Position numbers and translations under genes: made by a program. The notes below the pieces were generated by a model. It saw only the letters and a program-made list of their open reading frames with translations, had not been told where the DNA came from and made no database searches. From an uncultured Pelagibacteraceae bacterium (GTDB taxonomy: Bacteria > Pseudomonadota > Alphaproteobacteria > Pelagibacterales > Pelagibacteraceae): a stretch of 40,290 nucleotides of DNA. Positions 16,213 to 25,853 of the stretch are shown here, one piece after another. Position 1 is the stretch's first letter; every line of letters starts with the position of its first letter. The DNA is taken from positions 1 to 40,290 of the forward strand of contig CACIAP010000008.1 of assembly GCA_902584685.1 (NCBI GenBank). Reading direction: 5' to 3'.

Positions 16213-16452
16213 ATGGCAGAAGATATATCAAGTAAAGTAAAAAAAATTGTTGCAGACCATCTTGGCATAGATGAAGCAAAGGTTACTGACGAAGCTAGTT
16301 TCATTGACGATTTGGGAGCAGATAGCTTAGACACTGTTGAATTAGTTATGGCTTTCGAGGAGGAATTTGGATCAGAAATTTCAGATAGTGAGGCTGAAAA
16401 AATTCTTACAGTAGGTGATGCAATTAAATTTATCGAAAACAAAAGTAATTAA
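16213..16452 (+). CDS. acpP: Acyl carrier protein
   Basis: A 79-residue acidic carrier for growing acyl chains. The phosphopantetheine attachment serine is Ser38 in Gly-Ala-Asp-Ser-Leu-Asp. Length and the four-helix pattern are standard. It has its own 48-bp leader with a candidate promoter and a clear ribosome binding site. In other alphaproteobacteria acpP is normally followed by fabF; here gmk follows after 6 bp. Confidence 0.98.
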   Translation: MAEDISSKVKKIVADHLGIDEAKVTDEASFIDDLGADSLDTVELVMAFEEEFGSEISDSEAEKILTVGDAIKFIENKSN

Positions 16453-16458
16453 TTTTTA

Positions 16459-17091
16459 ATGCCCCCAATGAATGAAGGGATAATGGTAATTCTTTCATCC
16501 CCATCTGGAGCTGGAAAAACAACCTTAGTAAAACTTTTATCAGAAAGAAAAGGTTTTGTAACTTCTATATCACATACAACTAGAATACCTAGATCTAACG
16601 AGGTGGATGGTAAAGATTATTACTTCGTAAATATTGAAAAATTCCAAAAAATGATTGATGGTAAAGAATTTCTAGAATATGCAAAAGTCTTTAAAAATTT
16701 TTATGGTACAACAAAATTTGCTATTTTTGAGGAATTGAATAAAGGTAACAACGTTATATTTGATATTGACTGGCAAGGGACTAACCAAATTATATCTCAA
16801 AAACTCAAAAATAAACTATTAACTTTCTTTATTTTACCACCAAGTAGAGAAGAGCTTTTCAAGAGACTTTCAAATAGAGATATGAAGGACAAGTTAATAG
16901 CTGAAGAAAGAATGAAGCAATTTGATAAAGATGTTTTGCATTGGGAAGATTATGACTACGTTATTATAAACAACGATCTTGAGGTTTGTTATGATCAAAT
17001 ATCAAATTATATAGACTGCGAAATAAATAAAAAAAAAAGCACCTATAACATTGATCAAATTAAAAAACATATCAAAAAATTAATGTACTAA
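16459..17091 (+). CDS. gmk: Guanylate kinase
   Basis: It phosphorylates GMP to GDP. It has 210 residues. The P-loop is Ser-Ser-Pro-Ser-Gly-Ala-Gly-Lys-Thr at 13-21. The GMP-binding part has Ser-His-Thr-Thr-Arg and Gly-Lys-Asp-Tyr-Tyr-Phe-Val, and Asp-Ile-Asp-Trp-Gln-Gly follows. Starts at 16459, 16468 and 16483 are all possible; an AAGGG precedes the last one closely. The 3' end overlaps rsmA of the opposite strand by 12 bp. The gene lies in the usual alphaproteobacterial place between the fab cluster and rsmA, but without the usual intervening genes. Confidence 0.97.
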   Translation: MPPMNEGIMVILSSPSGAGKTTLVKLLSERKGFVTSISHTTRIPRSNEVDGKDYYFVNIEKFQKMIDGKEFLEYAKVFKNFYGTTKFAIFEELNKGNNVIFDIDWQGTNQIISQKLKNKLLTFFILPPSREELFKRLSNRDMKDKLIAEERMKQFDKDVLHWEDYDYVIINNDLEVCYDQISNYIDCEINKKKSTYNIDQIKKHIKKLMY

Positions 17092-17865
17092 AGACTCGTA
17101 TTCACTTACAATTTCTAAATATTTATTGACATCTATATTTTGTGGTCTGTGAGAGGGCTTTATGTTAAATTTTTCATAATTGAATTGATAATTTTTAAAT
17201 AAAATATTTATAGGTTTTTTAATCATCTTTCTTCTTTGACTGAAAAAAACCTTTGTTATCTTCTCAAGGTTTTTTGGTTCTTTAATTTTATGATAATTTT
17301 TTTTTGGTAAAAATTCTAAAACTGTACTGTGAACTTTTGGTTTAGGAAAAAAGCTATTTGGTTTAACATCTGTTATTTTTTTAATATTAAATTTCCAATT
17401 AGATAAAATTGTGATTCTGCTATATTCTTTTGAATTTACATTCGCTAAAATTCTTTCCGCAACCTCTTTTTGAAACATTAATATCATCTTAGATACATTA
17501 AGACTTTTATTAAGACACCACCCAGACAAAATTTTTGTAGAAATATTATAAGGAAGATTACCTAAAATCAAAAATTTCTTTCCAAAATAAAATTTGTCTG
17601 GAATTTTAAGAATATCTTTTTTTAAAATGTTAATTTGATTAAGATATAGCTTTTCAAGTGCATTTGCTAGATCTTCATCCTTCTCAACTAAATAAATTTT
17701 TTTTGGTTTTTGAGAAACAATAAATTTTGTTAAGTTACCTGTTCCAGGACCTATTTCTAATATTGCATCATTAGATCCAATATCTGCGGCATACATTATT
17801 TTGTTAATTATATTTTTATCAATTAAAAAATTTTGTCCTAAATTTTTTTTAGGCTTAAACGACAT
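17080..17865 (-). CDS. rsmA: 16S rRNA dimethyladenosine transferase
   Basis: RsmA (KsgA) dimethylates two adjacent adenines near the 3' end of 16S rRNA. It has 261 residues. Gly-Gln-Asn-Phe-Leu-Ile-Asp is at 10-16, the SAM motif Leu-Glu-Ile-Gly-Pro-Gly-Thr-Gly-Asn at 36-44, and the catalytic Gly-Asn-Leu-Pro-Tyr-Asn near 100. It is the last gene of the lptF-to-rsmA operon and overlaps pdxA by 11 bp. Confidence 0.97.
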   Translation of the reverse strand: MSFKPKKNLGQNFLIDKNIINKIMYAADIGSNDAILEIGPGTGNLTKFIVSQKPKKIYLVEKDEDLANALEKLYLNQINILKKDILKIPDKFYFGKKFLILGNLPYNISTKILSGWCLNKSLNVSKMILMFQKEVAERILANVNSKEYSRITILSNWKFNIKKITDVKPNSFFPKPKVHSTVLEFLPKKNYHKIKEPKNLEKITKVFFSQRRKMIKKPINILFKNYQFNYEKFNIKPSHRPQNIDVNKYLEIVSEYESLVH

Positions 17866-18814
17866 ATTTATTTAAAAAACTTAAAGCTTGAATAAGACTA
17901 TCTGGTTTTGATTTATTCAAGCCAAACATTTCATAATTAGGCCCATGATCAGGAGTAATTCTTACAAACGGTAAACCAATAGTAATATTTATAGCTTCAA
18001 AACCAAAAATTGTTTTCATTGGTGTAAGTACCTGATCATGATACATACCGACAATTACATCAAATTTTTTTCGATTTTTTTTTAAAAAAATTGTGTCAGA
18101 TGAAAAAGGACCTAAAACATTTATCTTTTTTTTTCTTAAATGTATAATAGCAGGTAAAATCTCAGTTTTTTCAATATTTTTACCCACAAATGTTTCACAG
18201 TGGGGATTTAGACCCGTAACAGCTATATTGGGCTTTAAACCCAAAAATTTTTTATAAAAAACGTTAATGTTCTCTATCTTCTTTATTATAATATTTTTTT
18301 TGATTTTTTGAGCGACTTGATGAATGGGGATATGAGTTGTTATTGGACTTACACTAAGCTTTTTATTAAAAATTAACATAACTTCATTCAAAGATCTTGT
18401 TTTAAAAGCTAAATACTCAGTAATGCCGTAATACTTTCCTTTAAGAAAAGTTGTTTTAGAAATTGGACCATTAATTAATGCGAGTGAATTTTTTTTTTTA
18501 AGAAAATTAAGTCCTGTATCAAATGATTTTGAAATATATTTGTTTTTATTAATTAATGACAGTTTTTTTGTGTCTAATGGAACATCTGTTACATATATAT
18601 TGTTTTTACGAAGCTTAGTTTGATCCTCAAGTTTTTGTAGATTTATTTTTACTTTGAATTTTTTCAATTCATCTTCTAACAATTTTTTTGAACCAACAAT
18701 AATAATAGAAAATTTTAAATTCTTAAAAATCTTATTTTTAAAAGTTTTAATTAAAATTTCATTAAAAGTACTTTTTGGATCTCCACAAATGATTACAATA
18801 GATTTATTTTTCAT
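17855..18814 (-). CDS. pdxA: 4-hydroxythreonine-4-phosphate dehydrogenase
   Basis: An enzyme of the DXP-dependent pyridoxal-phosphate pathway. I place the start at the ATG at 18814 (319 residues), giving the usual N-terminus Ile-Cys-Gly-Asp-Pro; the frame is open further up to 18892 but that would run deep into surA. Metal-binding marks are His-Ile-Pro-Ile-His-Gln, Gly-Met-Tyr-His-Asp-Gln and Thr-Pro-Asp-His-Gly. It overlaps surA by 11 bp and rsmA by 11 bp. The surA-pdxA-rsmA order is widely conserved in Proteobacteria. An 11-base T-run at 18489-18499 encodes a Lys stretch. Confidence 0.96.
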   Translation of the reverse strand: MKNKSIVIICGDPKSTFNEILIKTFKNKIFKNLKFSIIIVGSKKLLEDELKKFKVKINLQKLEDQTKLRKNNIYVTDVPLDTKKLSLINKNKYISKSFDTGLNFLKKKNSLALINGPISKTTFLKGKYYGITEYLAFKTRSLNEVMLIFNKKLSVSPITTHIPIHQVAQKIKKNIIIKKIENINVFYKKFLGLKPNIAVTGLNPHCETFVGKNIEKTEILPAIIHLRKKKINVLGPFSSDTIFLKKNRKKFDVIVGMYHDQVLTPMKTIFGFEAINITIGLPFVRITPDHGPNYEMFGLNKSKPDSLIQALSFLNKYVV

Positions 18815-19733
18815 TAATTTCAGTAGTGTTATAAATTCTTTTGTAATACAAAGTTGAAAACATCGTAAATTGTCTTTCCCTTTCAAACTCAATCATCTTT
18901 TTTAATTGAGCGTCTTTATCAATTTCAATACTTTCAGTTTTAATTTCATTTAGTTTAAGTATCAAAAAACCTCCACTAGAGATAATTGGTTTAGTAAAGT
19001 TCCCAACTGTAATTTCATTTAGCTCATCTCTAATTTCTTTTGAAAGTTGATTTTTATAGATCCAACCCAAATTACCACCGCTTTTTCTACTATCAGATAG
19101 ACTATATATTCTTGCAGTTTCTTCAAATCCAATTTCATTAATACTTTTTTTGATCTCATCGTACTTTGATTCAAATTCACTTTTGTTATTAATAGTAAAA
19201 ATAATTTCTGAGAGCAAAATACTTTCAATTTCTTCTTTATCAAATTTTTCTATTTGCTTTTTCATAAAATTTTTGTCAATGTCTATTTCATTTGAAAAAA
19301 TCTTTACTATCAGGTCATTCCAAGCAATTTCTATCGAAATTTTTTCTTTTACTCTTTCAATGTCTACATTATTTTGAGATAAATAATTCTCGAACTCACT
19401 TAAACTGGAAATTCCAATACTCGAATATATGTTTCCAATCACCTTAGATAACAGAGCTTGATCAGCCTTTATTCCTAAAATTTTTTCAATTTCAATTTTT
19501 TTAATTTTTTCATTAATTAAAGAATTTTTTGCGTATTCTGTAATACGATTTTGATCTAGTTTTTGTAAATTAGGATTTAAAGATACTAAATATCTTTTTT
19601 CAAAGTCGATATCTACATTGGTAATTACCTCTTGATTTATCTCAGCAACAATAAAAACCTCACAATAAACTGTATTAAAAGGAAATATACTCAAAACAAA
19701 AAAGATATATATTTTAAAAAAAAAATGTCTCAT
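18804..19733 (-). CDS. surA: SurA-like periplasmic chaperone/PPIase
   Basis: A periplasmic chaperone for outer-membrane proteins. The ATG at 19733, one base after the lptD stop, gives 309 residues; an upstream GTG at 19745 is less likely. A signal peptide covers about the first 25 residues and ends in Val-Tyr-Cys. The SurA-type N-terminal domain follows, then one parvulin domain with Ser-Gly-Gly-Asn-Leu-Gly-Trp. E. coli SurA has two parvulin domains and about 430 residues; the single-domain form is usual in alphaproteobacteria. Its place between lptD and pdxA supports the name. Confidence 0.9.
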   Translation of the reverse strand: MRHFFFKIYIFFVLSIFPFNTVYCEVFIVAEINQEVITNVDIDFEKRYLVSLNPNLQKLDQNRITEYAKNSLINEKIKKIEIEKILGIKADQALLSKVIGNIYSSIGISSLSEFENYLSQNNVDIERVKEKISIEIAWNDLIVKIFSNEIDIDKNFMKKQIEKFDKEEIESILLSEIIFTINNKSEFESKYDEIKKSINEIGFEETARIYSLSDSRKSGGNLGWIYKNQLSKEIRDELNEITVGNFTKPIISSGGFLILKLNEIKTESIEIDKDAQLKKMIEFERERQFTMFSTLYYKRIYNTTEINEK

Positions 19734-19734
19734 T

Positions 19735-22122
19735 TTATCTGACACTTGGAGTGTTTAAAGTTGCTAAAGGCACTATAGAAATAGAGAAAAATATTTCTTC
19801 AGTAGGTTTTAACTCATTGTCTGAATAATAATCTTTGTTGTATTGTATCGAAGCGGTCAAACAATCATTTTTATATTCGTATATAAGATTGTAAAACTCT
19901 GTAAAATCAGTTTTTTTGTTTCTTCGAGTCCTGTATTTGAGAGAATACTGATTATTAAAATTATAAGAGGTTTCATTAGATAGATAACTTTCACTTCCAA
20001 CTTCGTCGTCTTCTTGCAAAAACTCAAAAGATGTAACAAATTTATTTACCGATACATCTGTTTTTAATAAATTAAAGTTTGAAGACTTAAAGTCACTATC
20101 CATTGAGAAATTATAATCTAATTTAAGATTTTTATTAGGCTCAAATACCAAAGAACCAATAAAATCAGAACCTTTATTATTTAATGTTGATTTAGTAGGC
20201 AGATTTAGCTCTTCATTGTCTCTCAGGACAGTTGCTAGACCTGCTTTGAGTATATCGTTTCCATCTCTTTTCCCTTTAAGGTTATACTCTCCACCTAGAG
20301 TCAATGATTGACCCCCTTCGACAGTATCGTCTAAGCTTAATCTATTTTGAGTAAATATGTTATTTATATCAATTTTTCTATCGAGTGTCTTCAAGTCTTT
20401 ATTCGAATTTGGACTGTACATCAAAGAGCCTTTTGCTGTAAAAAAATTATCAAAAAAATTTCCCTCTTTCTTTAATGGGAAAGACATATCGTAGAAAATA
20501 GATCCGTAATTCTCTGAGCTAAACTTATTTTTATAAGTTGATGAATTATCTCCTTCAGAGGTAACATTCTTTAAAAGTAAATTAAATTTATTTACAAAAC
20601 CTGATTGAGTTATTTTAGGATTTGATGAGAATTTTAAATCATTAATTAAAACTTTTTCAAAGATATTGGTATTGTAGTTTTTATAATTACCTTTAGAAAT
20701 AATTTCATAATCACCATTGTAATTTGATTTTATTCTTTTTGAAAATTCGTAACTTGGAAATATATATTCATATTTATCACTTGATGTATCTTCTGTTAAA
20801 TCTTCATATGCTTCGATTTTTGTTTCGAGGTTCATATCTCTACTGCTACCTCTAAAAATTAAAAATGAATTTAGTAAAGACTGATTATTGTTTATTGCAG
20901 ATTTGATATTATGAGTTTTTAAATAATTATCATCAGAGGTAGCTTCCAGATTCATTTCAATCTCGCTTATATCAAACACATCCATGTTCAAATTTGTTAA
21001 AGAGTTTGTAAAAAAGTGGGTTTTAGATTTTGAGTCTTTCTGCTTTAAACTGAAGTCTGCAATATGTTTTGAGTCTTCGTTTACTTGTCTATATTCGTTT
21101 TGAAATAAGCCCTCATTTTCTGAAAAAATTCTTGGAGAAAAAGTCAAATCTTTATTGTCACTTATAACTTTATAATAAGGCAATTTAAAAGAAAGTCCTA
21201 AGCTAGACGAGTCTATGACTTGAGGCATCAAAAAACCTGACTGTCTTTTAACAGTTGGATCAGGATGAAAAAATTTAGGAAAATATATAATTGGCTGATC
21301 GAATATTTCTAGCCATGCATTTTTATAATTGATAGTTTTTTTTTCTTTATCGTGTTTAATTTCTTTTGCTTTTATCTGCCATGGGGGGCAATTGTCATTT
21401 TTTTTACAAGAAGTAAAAACCCCTTTTTTAATAATTGAGCTTTTTCCATCACTAAAAAAATAATTTCCTTTGAGCCTAGGGTCATTAAGCGGGTTCCCAA
21501 AAATATTTTTATTAAAATCGATATTCACATTGTCAGCAATTATTTGATTTTTTGAGAAATCTATAATTGCGTTATCGAAGTTATAAAAATTTTTTTCAAG
21601 ATCTAATAATTTTACTGATTTACCTTTAATCAATTTATCAATTGCATTGTAATTTAATTCATCAAATTCTATTTCATTTCCTAAATTATCTTTTATTTTG
21701 GAGATATGTTTTATTAAAATTTCCTCAGAATTTTTTAGGTAAATTATTTCCTTCGTAGTAAGCGAATAATTATCCTCGAATTTTATTTCAACGTTTCCTG
21801 AGGAGACAATTTTCTCAATATTTTTGTCATATATAATATTATCGCTAATAATTTTTATATTTTCTATTTGATTTGTAATAATAATATTTCCACTAGCTTG
21901 AAGAAATTTCTTCTCTTTGTCATATCTCATCTGATCTGCGTCAATTACTATTTCATCGCCTGATAAAATTTTAACACCTTCTTTTGCTATGATTATTTTA
22001 TCTTTATCTATTATTTCAATTGAGGTTGCCTCAAATTTAAGTTCTTCGGAAGAATAAGAATTTGAAATATTAACGTAAAATATTAAAATAAAAATTAATT
22101 TAAAAAATAAATTATTTTTCAT
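19735..22122 (-). CDS. lptD: LPS-assembly outer-membrane protein LptD
   Basis: The outer-membrane component that inserts lipopolysaccharide into the outer leaflet. It has 795 residues with a signal peptide of about 25. The N-terminal OstA-like domain (about 30-200) has repeated beta strands. Then comes the plug-to-barrel hinge with Thr-Ser-Cys-Lys-Lys-Asn-Asp-Asn-Cys-Pro-Pro-Trp, followed by Phe-Phe-His-Pro-Asp-Pro-Thr-Val and the barrel. A single late cysteine (Asp-Cys-Leu-Thr-Ala) could pair with one of the early ones. It overlaps lptG by 11 bp. With lptF and lptG it forms an LPS-export operon; lptA, lptB and lptC are not in the window. Confidence 0.95.
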   Translation of the reverse strand: MKNNLFFKLIFILIFYVNISNSYSSEELKFEATSIEIIDKDKIIIAKEGVKILSGDEIVIDADQMRYDKEKKFLQASGNIIITNQIENIKIISDNIIYDKNIEKIVSSGNVEIKFEDNYSLTTKEIIYLKNSEEILIKHISKIKDNLGNEIEFDELNYNAIDKLIKGKSVKLLDLEKNFYNFDNAIIDFSKNQIIADNVNIDFNKNIFGNPLNDPRLKGNYFFSDGKSSIIKKGVFTSCKKNDNCPPWQIKAKEIKHDKEKKTINYKNAWLEIFDQPIIYFPKFFHPDPTVKRQSGFLMPQVIDSSSLGLSFKLPYYKVISDNKDLTFSPRIFSENEGLFQNEYRQVNEDSKHIADFSLKQKDSKSKTHFFTNSLTNLNMDVFDISEIEMNLEATSDDNYLKTHNIKSAINNNQSLLNSFLIFRGSSRDMNLETKIEAYEDLTEDTSSDKYEYIFPSYEFSKRIKSNYNGDYEIISKGNYKNYNTNIFEKVLINDLKFSSNPKITQSGFVNKFNLLLKNVTSEGDNSSTYKNKFSSENYGSIFYDMSFPLKKEGNFFDNFFTAKGSLMYSPNSNKDLKTLDRKIDINNIFTQNRLSLDDTVEGGQSLTLGGEYNLKGKRDGNDILKAGLATVLRDNEELNLPTKSTLNNKGSDFIGSLVFEPNKNLKLDYNFSMDSDFKSSNFNLLKTDVSVNKFVTSFEFLQEDDEVGSESYLSNETSYNFNNQYSLKYRTRRNKKTDFTEFYNLIYEYKNDCLTASIQYNKDYYSDNELKPTEEIFFSISIVPLATLNTPSVR

Positions 22123-23194
22123 TTATCCTTACCAAATTAATCATTGATACTATACCAATCATCAAAAGCGGTATCCAAATAGATACCACTATAGGAACTT
22201 GTTCATTTTTTCCAAGTTCTTCAAAAAAGAAGCTTAAATAATAAATTATGACAGAAATAAGAATTCCAAATATTAAGTGGAATATTTTTGTTTTGTTTTG
22301 CTTTATATTCATCATTATTGTCGAAGAAAGAATAGTCATTAGCATTAAATAAAATGGGAATGAAAAAATTTTTTGGATTGCGGAGTCTACCTCTATAGAA
22401 GAATAATTAATATCATTGTATTTATTTTTCAAGTCGTTTAGTTCAAAAATTGATAGAGAAGTCAAATTTGAAAATAAAGAATTAATATCTTCAAAGCTAA
22501 TATTTGTACTTAATTGAAAGTCGTTTACTTTTTGATTTGATTTTTGCTCATTGTTTAATAAAGCTTTTTGTGATTTCCAAATTTTATTTTCGATGTTAAT
22601 TTTATCAGCTGATATATTTTGAATAAAATTAAAATCTTCATCAAACTGTACTATATCTACATTATTTAAAATATTTCCTTTTAGATCCTCTGCATTTATA
22701 ATGCTTGTTATTCCGTCTTTTGCATCCTTAATCCAAATTCCATTTTCAGTAATTACAGCTAAATATTTATTATCCTTTGCATATGAATTTTTAATATTTA
22801 AGTAAGAATGTTTAAGATTAGAAGATAAATTATAAAATATTGTTACTATTATTACCCCAACTAAAAAACTTAAGGCAGCTAATAATTTGATAATTTTTGA
22901 ATTACTTAAGCCAAAATTTTTAAATGAAATATTTTCATTTTGTTCGATTAATTTTATAAAGAAAAATTGAGTGGTAATTAAAAATATAAACGGAAATATT
23001 TCAAACAAAATTGAAGGGATGTTTAAAAAAGTTAAGAATATCGGTAATCCAATTGAAACATCTAAATCTTTGAAAAAATTTATTTCTTCGAAAATGTTTA
23101 AAATGAATGCAAGTATAACAAAAACAAAAACAGTCTTAACAAATGTTAATAAGAATTGTTTACTTATGTAATTTTGATAAACTTTAAATATCAT
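22112..23194 (-). CDS. lptG: LPS export ABC permease LptG
   Basis: An inner-membrane permease of the LptB2FG transporter that extracts LPS and passes it to the periplasmic bridge. It has 360 residues: three N-terminal helices, a periplasmic beta-jellyroll-like domain (about 125-265) and three C-terminal helices. It overlaps lptF by 4 bp and lptD by 11 bp. I call it LptG rather than LptF because it is second in the pair, as in most Proteobacteria. Confidence 0.93.
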   Translation of the reverse strand: MIFKVYQNYISKQFLLTFVKTVFVFVILAFILNIFEEINFFKDLDVSIGLPIFLTFLNIPSILFEIFPFIFLITTQFFFIKLIEQNENISFKNFGLSNSKIIKLLAALSFLVGVIIVTIFYNLSSNLKHSYLNIKNSYAKDNKYLAVITENGIWIKDAKDGITSIINAEDLKGNILNNVDIVQFDEDFNFIQNISADKINIENKIWKSQKALLNNEQKSNQKVNDFQLSTNISFEDINSLFSNLTSLSIFELNDLKNKYNDINYSSIEVDSAIQKIFSFPFYLMLMTILSSTIMMNIKQNKTKIFHLIFGILISVIIYYLSFFFEELGKNEQVPIVVSIWIPLLMIGIVSMINLVRINEK

Positions 23195-24336
23195 TTTGAA
23201 GAGGTTAAAGATTGTTTATAAAATAAAATGTAAAATATTATTGAAATTAAAATTGGAATAATCATTAGTAAAAAACTCTTATTTAAATCGTAAGAAAAAA
23301 ATTTTGTTAAAATTTCTGAAAAAGAGATTATTATAACACCAATTACAAAAATCATTATTTTATATCTTGAATACCCAATAGAATTTTTTGACTTTATTAA
23401 AAGCAAAGCAGAGATGATTGACAGAAGCGGAATATATAAAGGCTTAAATATTCTACTGAAAAGTTCTTGCGAAATATTATTCAGTTGTTTAATTTCATGA
23501 GAACATTGAAATTCATATTTATTTTTATCACCAAGCATAACCTGAGCTCTTTGATCATTAGGTTGAAATAAACATTTCGATAAAACGAAAACGCTTATCT
23601 CTTGTAATTTTGGATATTTTGTAGTTTTTGAACTGTAATCAGATAAATTTAATTGTGTTTTATTAAAATTAATTACAGTTGTTTTGCCTTTATTTATATT
23701 TAAAATTTTTCCCTCATTTAAAATCAAAAAATTATGATTGTTGAATTGAGAAAAAAATCCGGTTTTTGCATATATAATTCTTGAATCATTATTATTATAA
23801 GTATCCTTTATGACTATATTCTCAAATTGATCTAGGTCATTTTTTTTATCAACATATATTGTTAGTTTTTCTACCGTATCCATAAATTTTTTTGGTTTAA
23901 CAAGCGATGGTAAAAAATCAACGTTAGACTGCCTTATAAAAGATCTTGCTTTATCTTGGGTATAAGGGACAAAAAATATATTCAAGAGAGATTGTAAAAT
24001 TAAAAAAATTAAAGAATATTTTAAAATAATGTTTAAAAACTCGCTTTTTTTTATTCCATTAGACCAAAATATAAGGGTTTGGTTTTGATCTTCATATTTC
24101 ACAAGTGTAAAAAAAACAGCAAAGAAAAACATAAATGGTAAAATTTCATTAAAAATTTTTGGCAGACTTAATAATGTATATAGAAAATAAATCTTAAAAC
24201 CGTGACCATCTTCAGTAACAAAACCTAAGTAGTTAACAGCTTGAATTACCCAGACAATAAGTGCGACAGAACTACAAGAAAGTAAAAAAAATATTGTTGT
24301 TTCCCGTAAAAAGTTTTTAAAAATAATTTTTTTCAT
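23191..24336 (-). CDS. lptF: LPS export ABC permease LptF
   Basis: The partner permease of LptG. It has 381 residues with the same plan: helices, a periplasmic domain (about 130-290) and three final helices. It is the first gene of the operon lptF-lptG-lptD-surA-pdxA-rsmA, transcribed away from pepA over a 56-bp gap. That gap must hold its promoter; no convincing minus-strand -35/-10 pair is visible. Confidence 0.93.
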   Translation of the reverse strand: MKKIIFKNFLRETTIFFLLSCSSVALIVWVIQAVNYLGFVTEDGHGFKIYFLYTLLSLPKIFNEILPFMFFFAVFFTLVKYEDQNQTLIFWSNGIKKSEFLNIILKYSLIFLILQSLLNIFFVPYTQDKARSFIRQSNVDFLPSLVKPKKFMDTVEKLTIYVDKKNDLDQFENIVIKDTYNNNDSRIIYAKTGFFSQFNNHNFLILNEGKILNINKGKTTVINFNKTQLNLSDYSSKTTKYPKLQEISVFVLSKCLFQPNDQRAQVMLGDKNKYEFQCSHEIKQLNNISQELFSRIFKPLYIPLLSIISALLLIKSKNSIGYSRYKIMIFVIGVIIISFSEILTKFFSYDLNKSFLLMIIPILISIIFYILFYKQSLTSSK

Positions 24337-24363
24337 TGAAATTCTATAAAATAAACATATACA
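24336..24363 (+). promoter_or_regulatory. Possible pepA promoter
   Basis: TTGAAA (24336-24341), five of six to the -35 consensus, is followed after 16 bp by TATACA (24358-24363). Transcription would begin about 20 bp before the pepA ATG. The -35 overlaps the lptF start codon by one base, so both divergent genes share this 56-bp gap. Confidence 0.4.
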
Positions 24364-24392
24364 CGTTTTGGTAGAAAAATGAATAAAAAATT

Positions 24393-25853
24393 ATGATTAT
24401 AAAAAACAAGTTTTCAAAATTAACAAATATCTCAAAACTTTCAGGATGTATTGCCTTTTTTACGAACGAAAAGTCAGAAATTTCTCATTTAAAAAAATAT
24501 CTTAGTTCCTCTGAACACAAAAATTTAAATGTGCTTTTAAAAAATAAAAATAAAAAAAAGGGCTTATTATCTTTTGATTTAAATCCAAATCAAAAAATAA
24601 TTTTGATTTCTTTAAAAAAAAATCAAAAACCAAATGAGATTGAAAAAAGCGGAGCTAAACTCACAGATTTTTTAAATAATGATGGGGTTGGAGTTGTTCA
24701 TATTGTTTCAGATACAATCTCCGTAAATTCAAAGTCAGATGCTATTTATGAATTTCTACATGGAATGAGATTAAAGTCATATTCTTTTGACAGATATAAA
24801 TCGAAAAAAGATTCAAATACTTTAAAATTAAATATAGTTTCGTCGAAAAAATTTAATAAAAAAATTTACGACAAATTTAAAGCTATCGAATTAGGAGTTA
24901 ACTACACAAAAGATTTGGTGTCAGAGCCTGGAAATATATTACATCCAGATGAGTACGCTAAAAGGCTTACACAATTAAAAAAAATAGGTCTAAAGGTTTC
25001 TGTTTATAATGAAAAGCAATTAAAAAAAATGGGTTGTAACGCGTTAGTGGGTGTTGGCCAAGGAAGTATTAGAGGCTCCTATTTGGTAACTCTTGAATGG
25101 AGAGGAAAAAAATCAAATTCAAAACCCTTAGCTTTTGTTGGTAAAGGGGTTTGTTTTGACACTGGGGGTATATCTTTAAAGCCCGCAAGGTTTATGGAAG
25201 ATATGACTTATGACATGGCTGGTTCAGCTGTTGTAGTGGGTCTAATGAAAAATTTAGCATTAAGAAAATCAAAAGTTAACGCGGTTGGTGTTGTTGGATT
25301 AGTAGAAAATATGCCAGGAGGAAATGCACAAAGGCCTGGGGACATTGTTAAATCATATAGCGGAAAAACAATTGAAGTATTAAATACTGACGCTGAGGGA
25401 AGACTAGTTTTAGCAGATGCAATAACTTTTACAGAAAAAAAATTTAAACCAAATTTGATTGTAGACTTAGCAACACTTACTGGTGCTATTGTGGTTGCAT
25501 TGGGATCAGAGTATGCTGGATTATTTTCTAATAACGATAATTTATCTAAGCAAATCCATGAAGCTGGTGAAAAAGTTGAGGAAAAAGCGTGGCGACTTCC
25601 TTTACACTCTAATTACGACAAACTAATGAATTCCAAAAATGCAGACATGCAGAATATAAATTATGTTGGTGGAGCAGGGTCGACTACTGCAGCCCAATTT
25701 TTGCAAAGGTTTATTTTAAACAAAACACCTTGGGCTCATTTAGATATTGCAGGAATGGCCTTTTCAAAATATGCCGGAGCTCTTAATTCAAGTGGTGCTA
25801 CAGGTTATGGGGTTAGACTGTTGAACAAGTTTATTGAAGATAATTATGAGTAA
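24393..25853 (+). CDS. pepA: Leucyl aminopeptidase (M17)
   Basis: A cytosolic dizinc aminopeptidase of 486 residues. The catalytic domain has Gly-Lys-Gly-Val-Cys-Phe-Asp-Thr-Gly-Gly-Ile-Ser-Leu-Lys-Pro, Asp-Met-Ala-Gly-Ser-Ala and the signature Asn-Thr-Asp-Ala-Glu-Gly-Arg-Leu-Val-Leu-Ala-Asp. It faces lptF, the usual alphaproteobacterial neighbour. It overlaps ndk by 8 bp. In many relatives holC lies between pepA and ndk; it is absent here. Confidence 0.97.
   Translation: MIIKNKFSKLTNISKLSGCIAFFTNEKSEISHLKKYLSSSEHKNLNVLLKNKNKKKGLLSFDLNPNQKIILISLKKNQKPNEIEKSGAKLTDFLNNDGVGVVHIVSDTISVNSKSDAIYEFLHGMRLKSYSFDRYKSKKDSNTLKLNIVSSKKFNKKIYDKFKAIELGVNYTKDLVSEPGNILHPDEYAKRLTQLKKIGLKVSVYNEKQLKKMGCNALVGVGQGSIRGSYLVTLEWRGKKSNSKPLAFVGKGVCFDTGGISLKPARFMEDMTYDMAGSAVVVGLMKNLALRKSKVNAVGVVGLVENMPGGNAQRPGDIVKSYSGKTIEVLNTDAEGRLVLADAITFTEKKFKPNLIVDLATLTGAIVVALGSEYAGLFSNNDNLSKQIHEAGEKVEEKAWRLPLHSNYDKLMNSKNADMQNINYVGGAGSTTAAQFLQRFILNKTPWAHLDIAGMAFSKYAGALNSSGATGYGVRLLNKFIEDNYE

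Noticed and set aside
18815-18892. Longer pdxA start at 18892
   Set aside because: It would overlap surA by nearly 90 bp and adds residues unlike PdxA; the ATG at 18814 gives the normal N-terminus.
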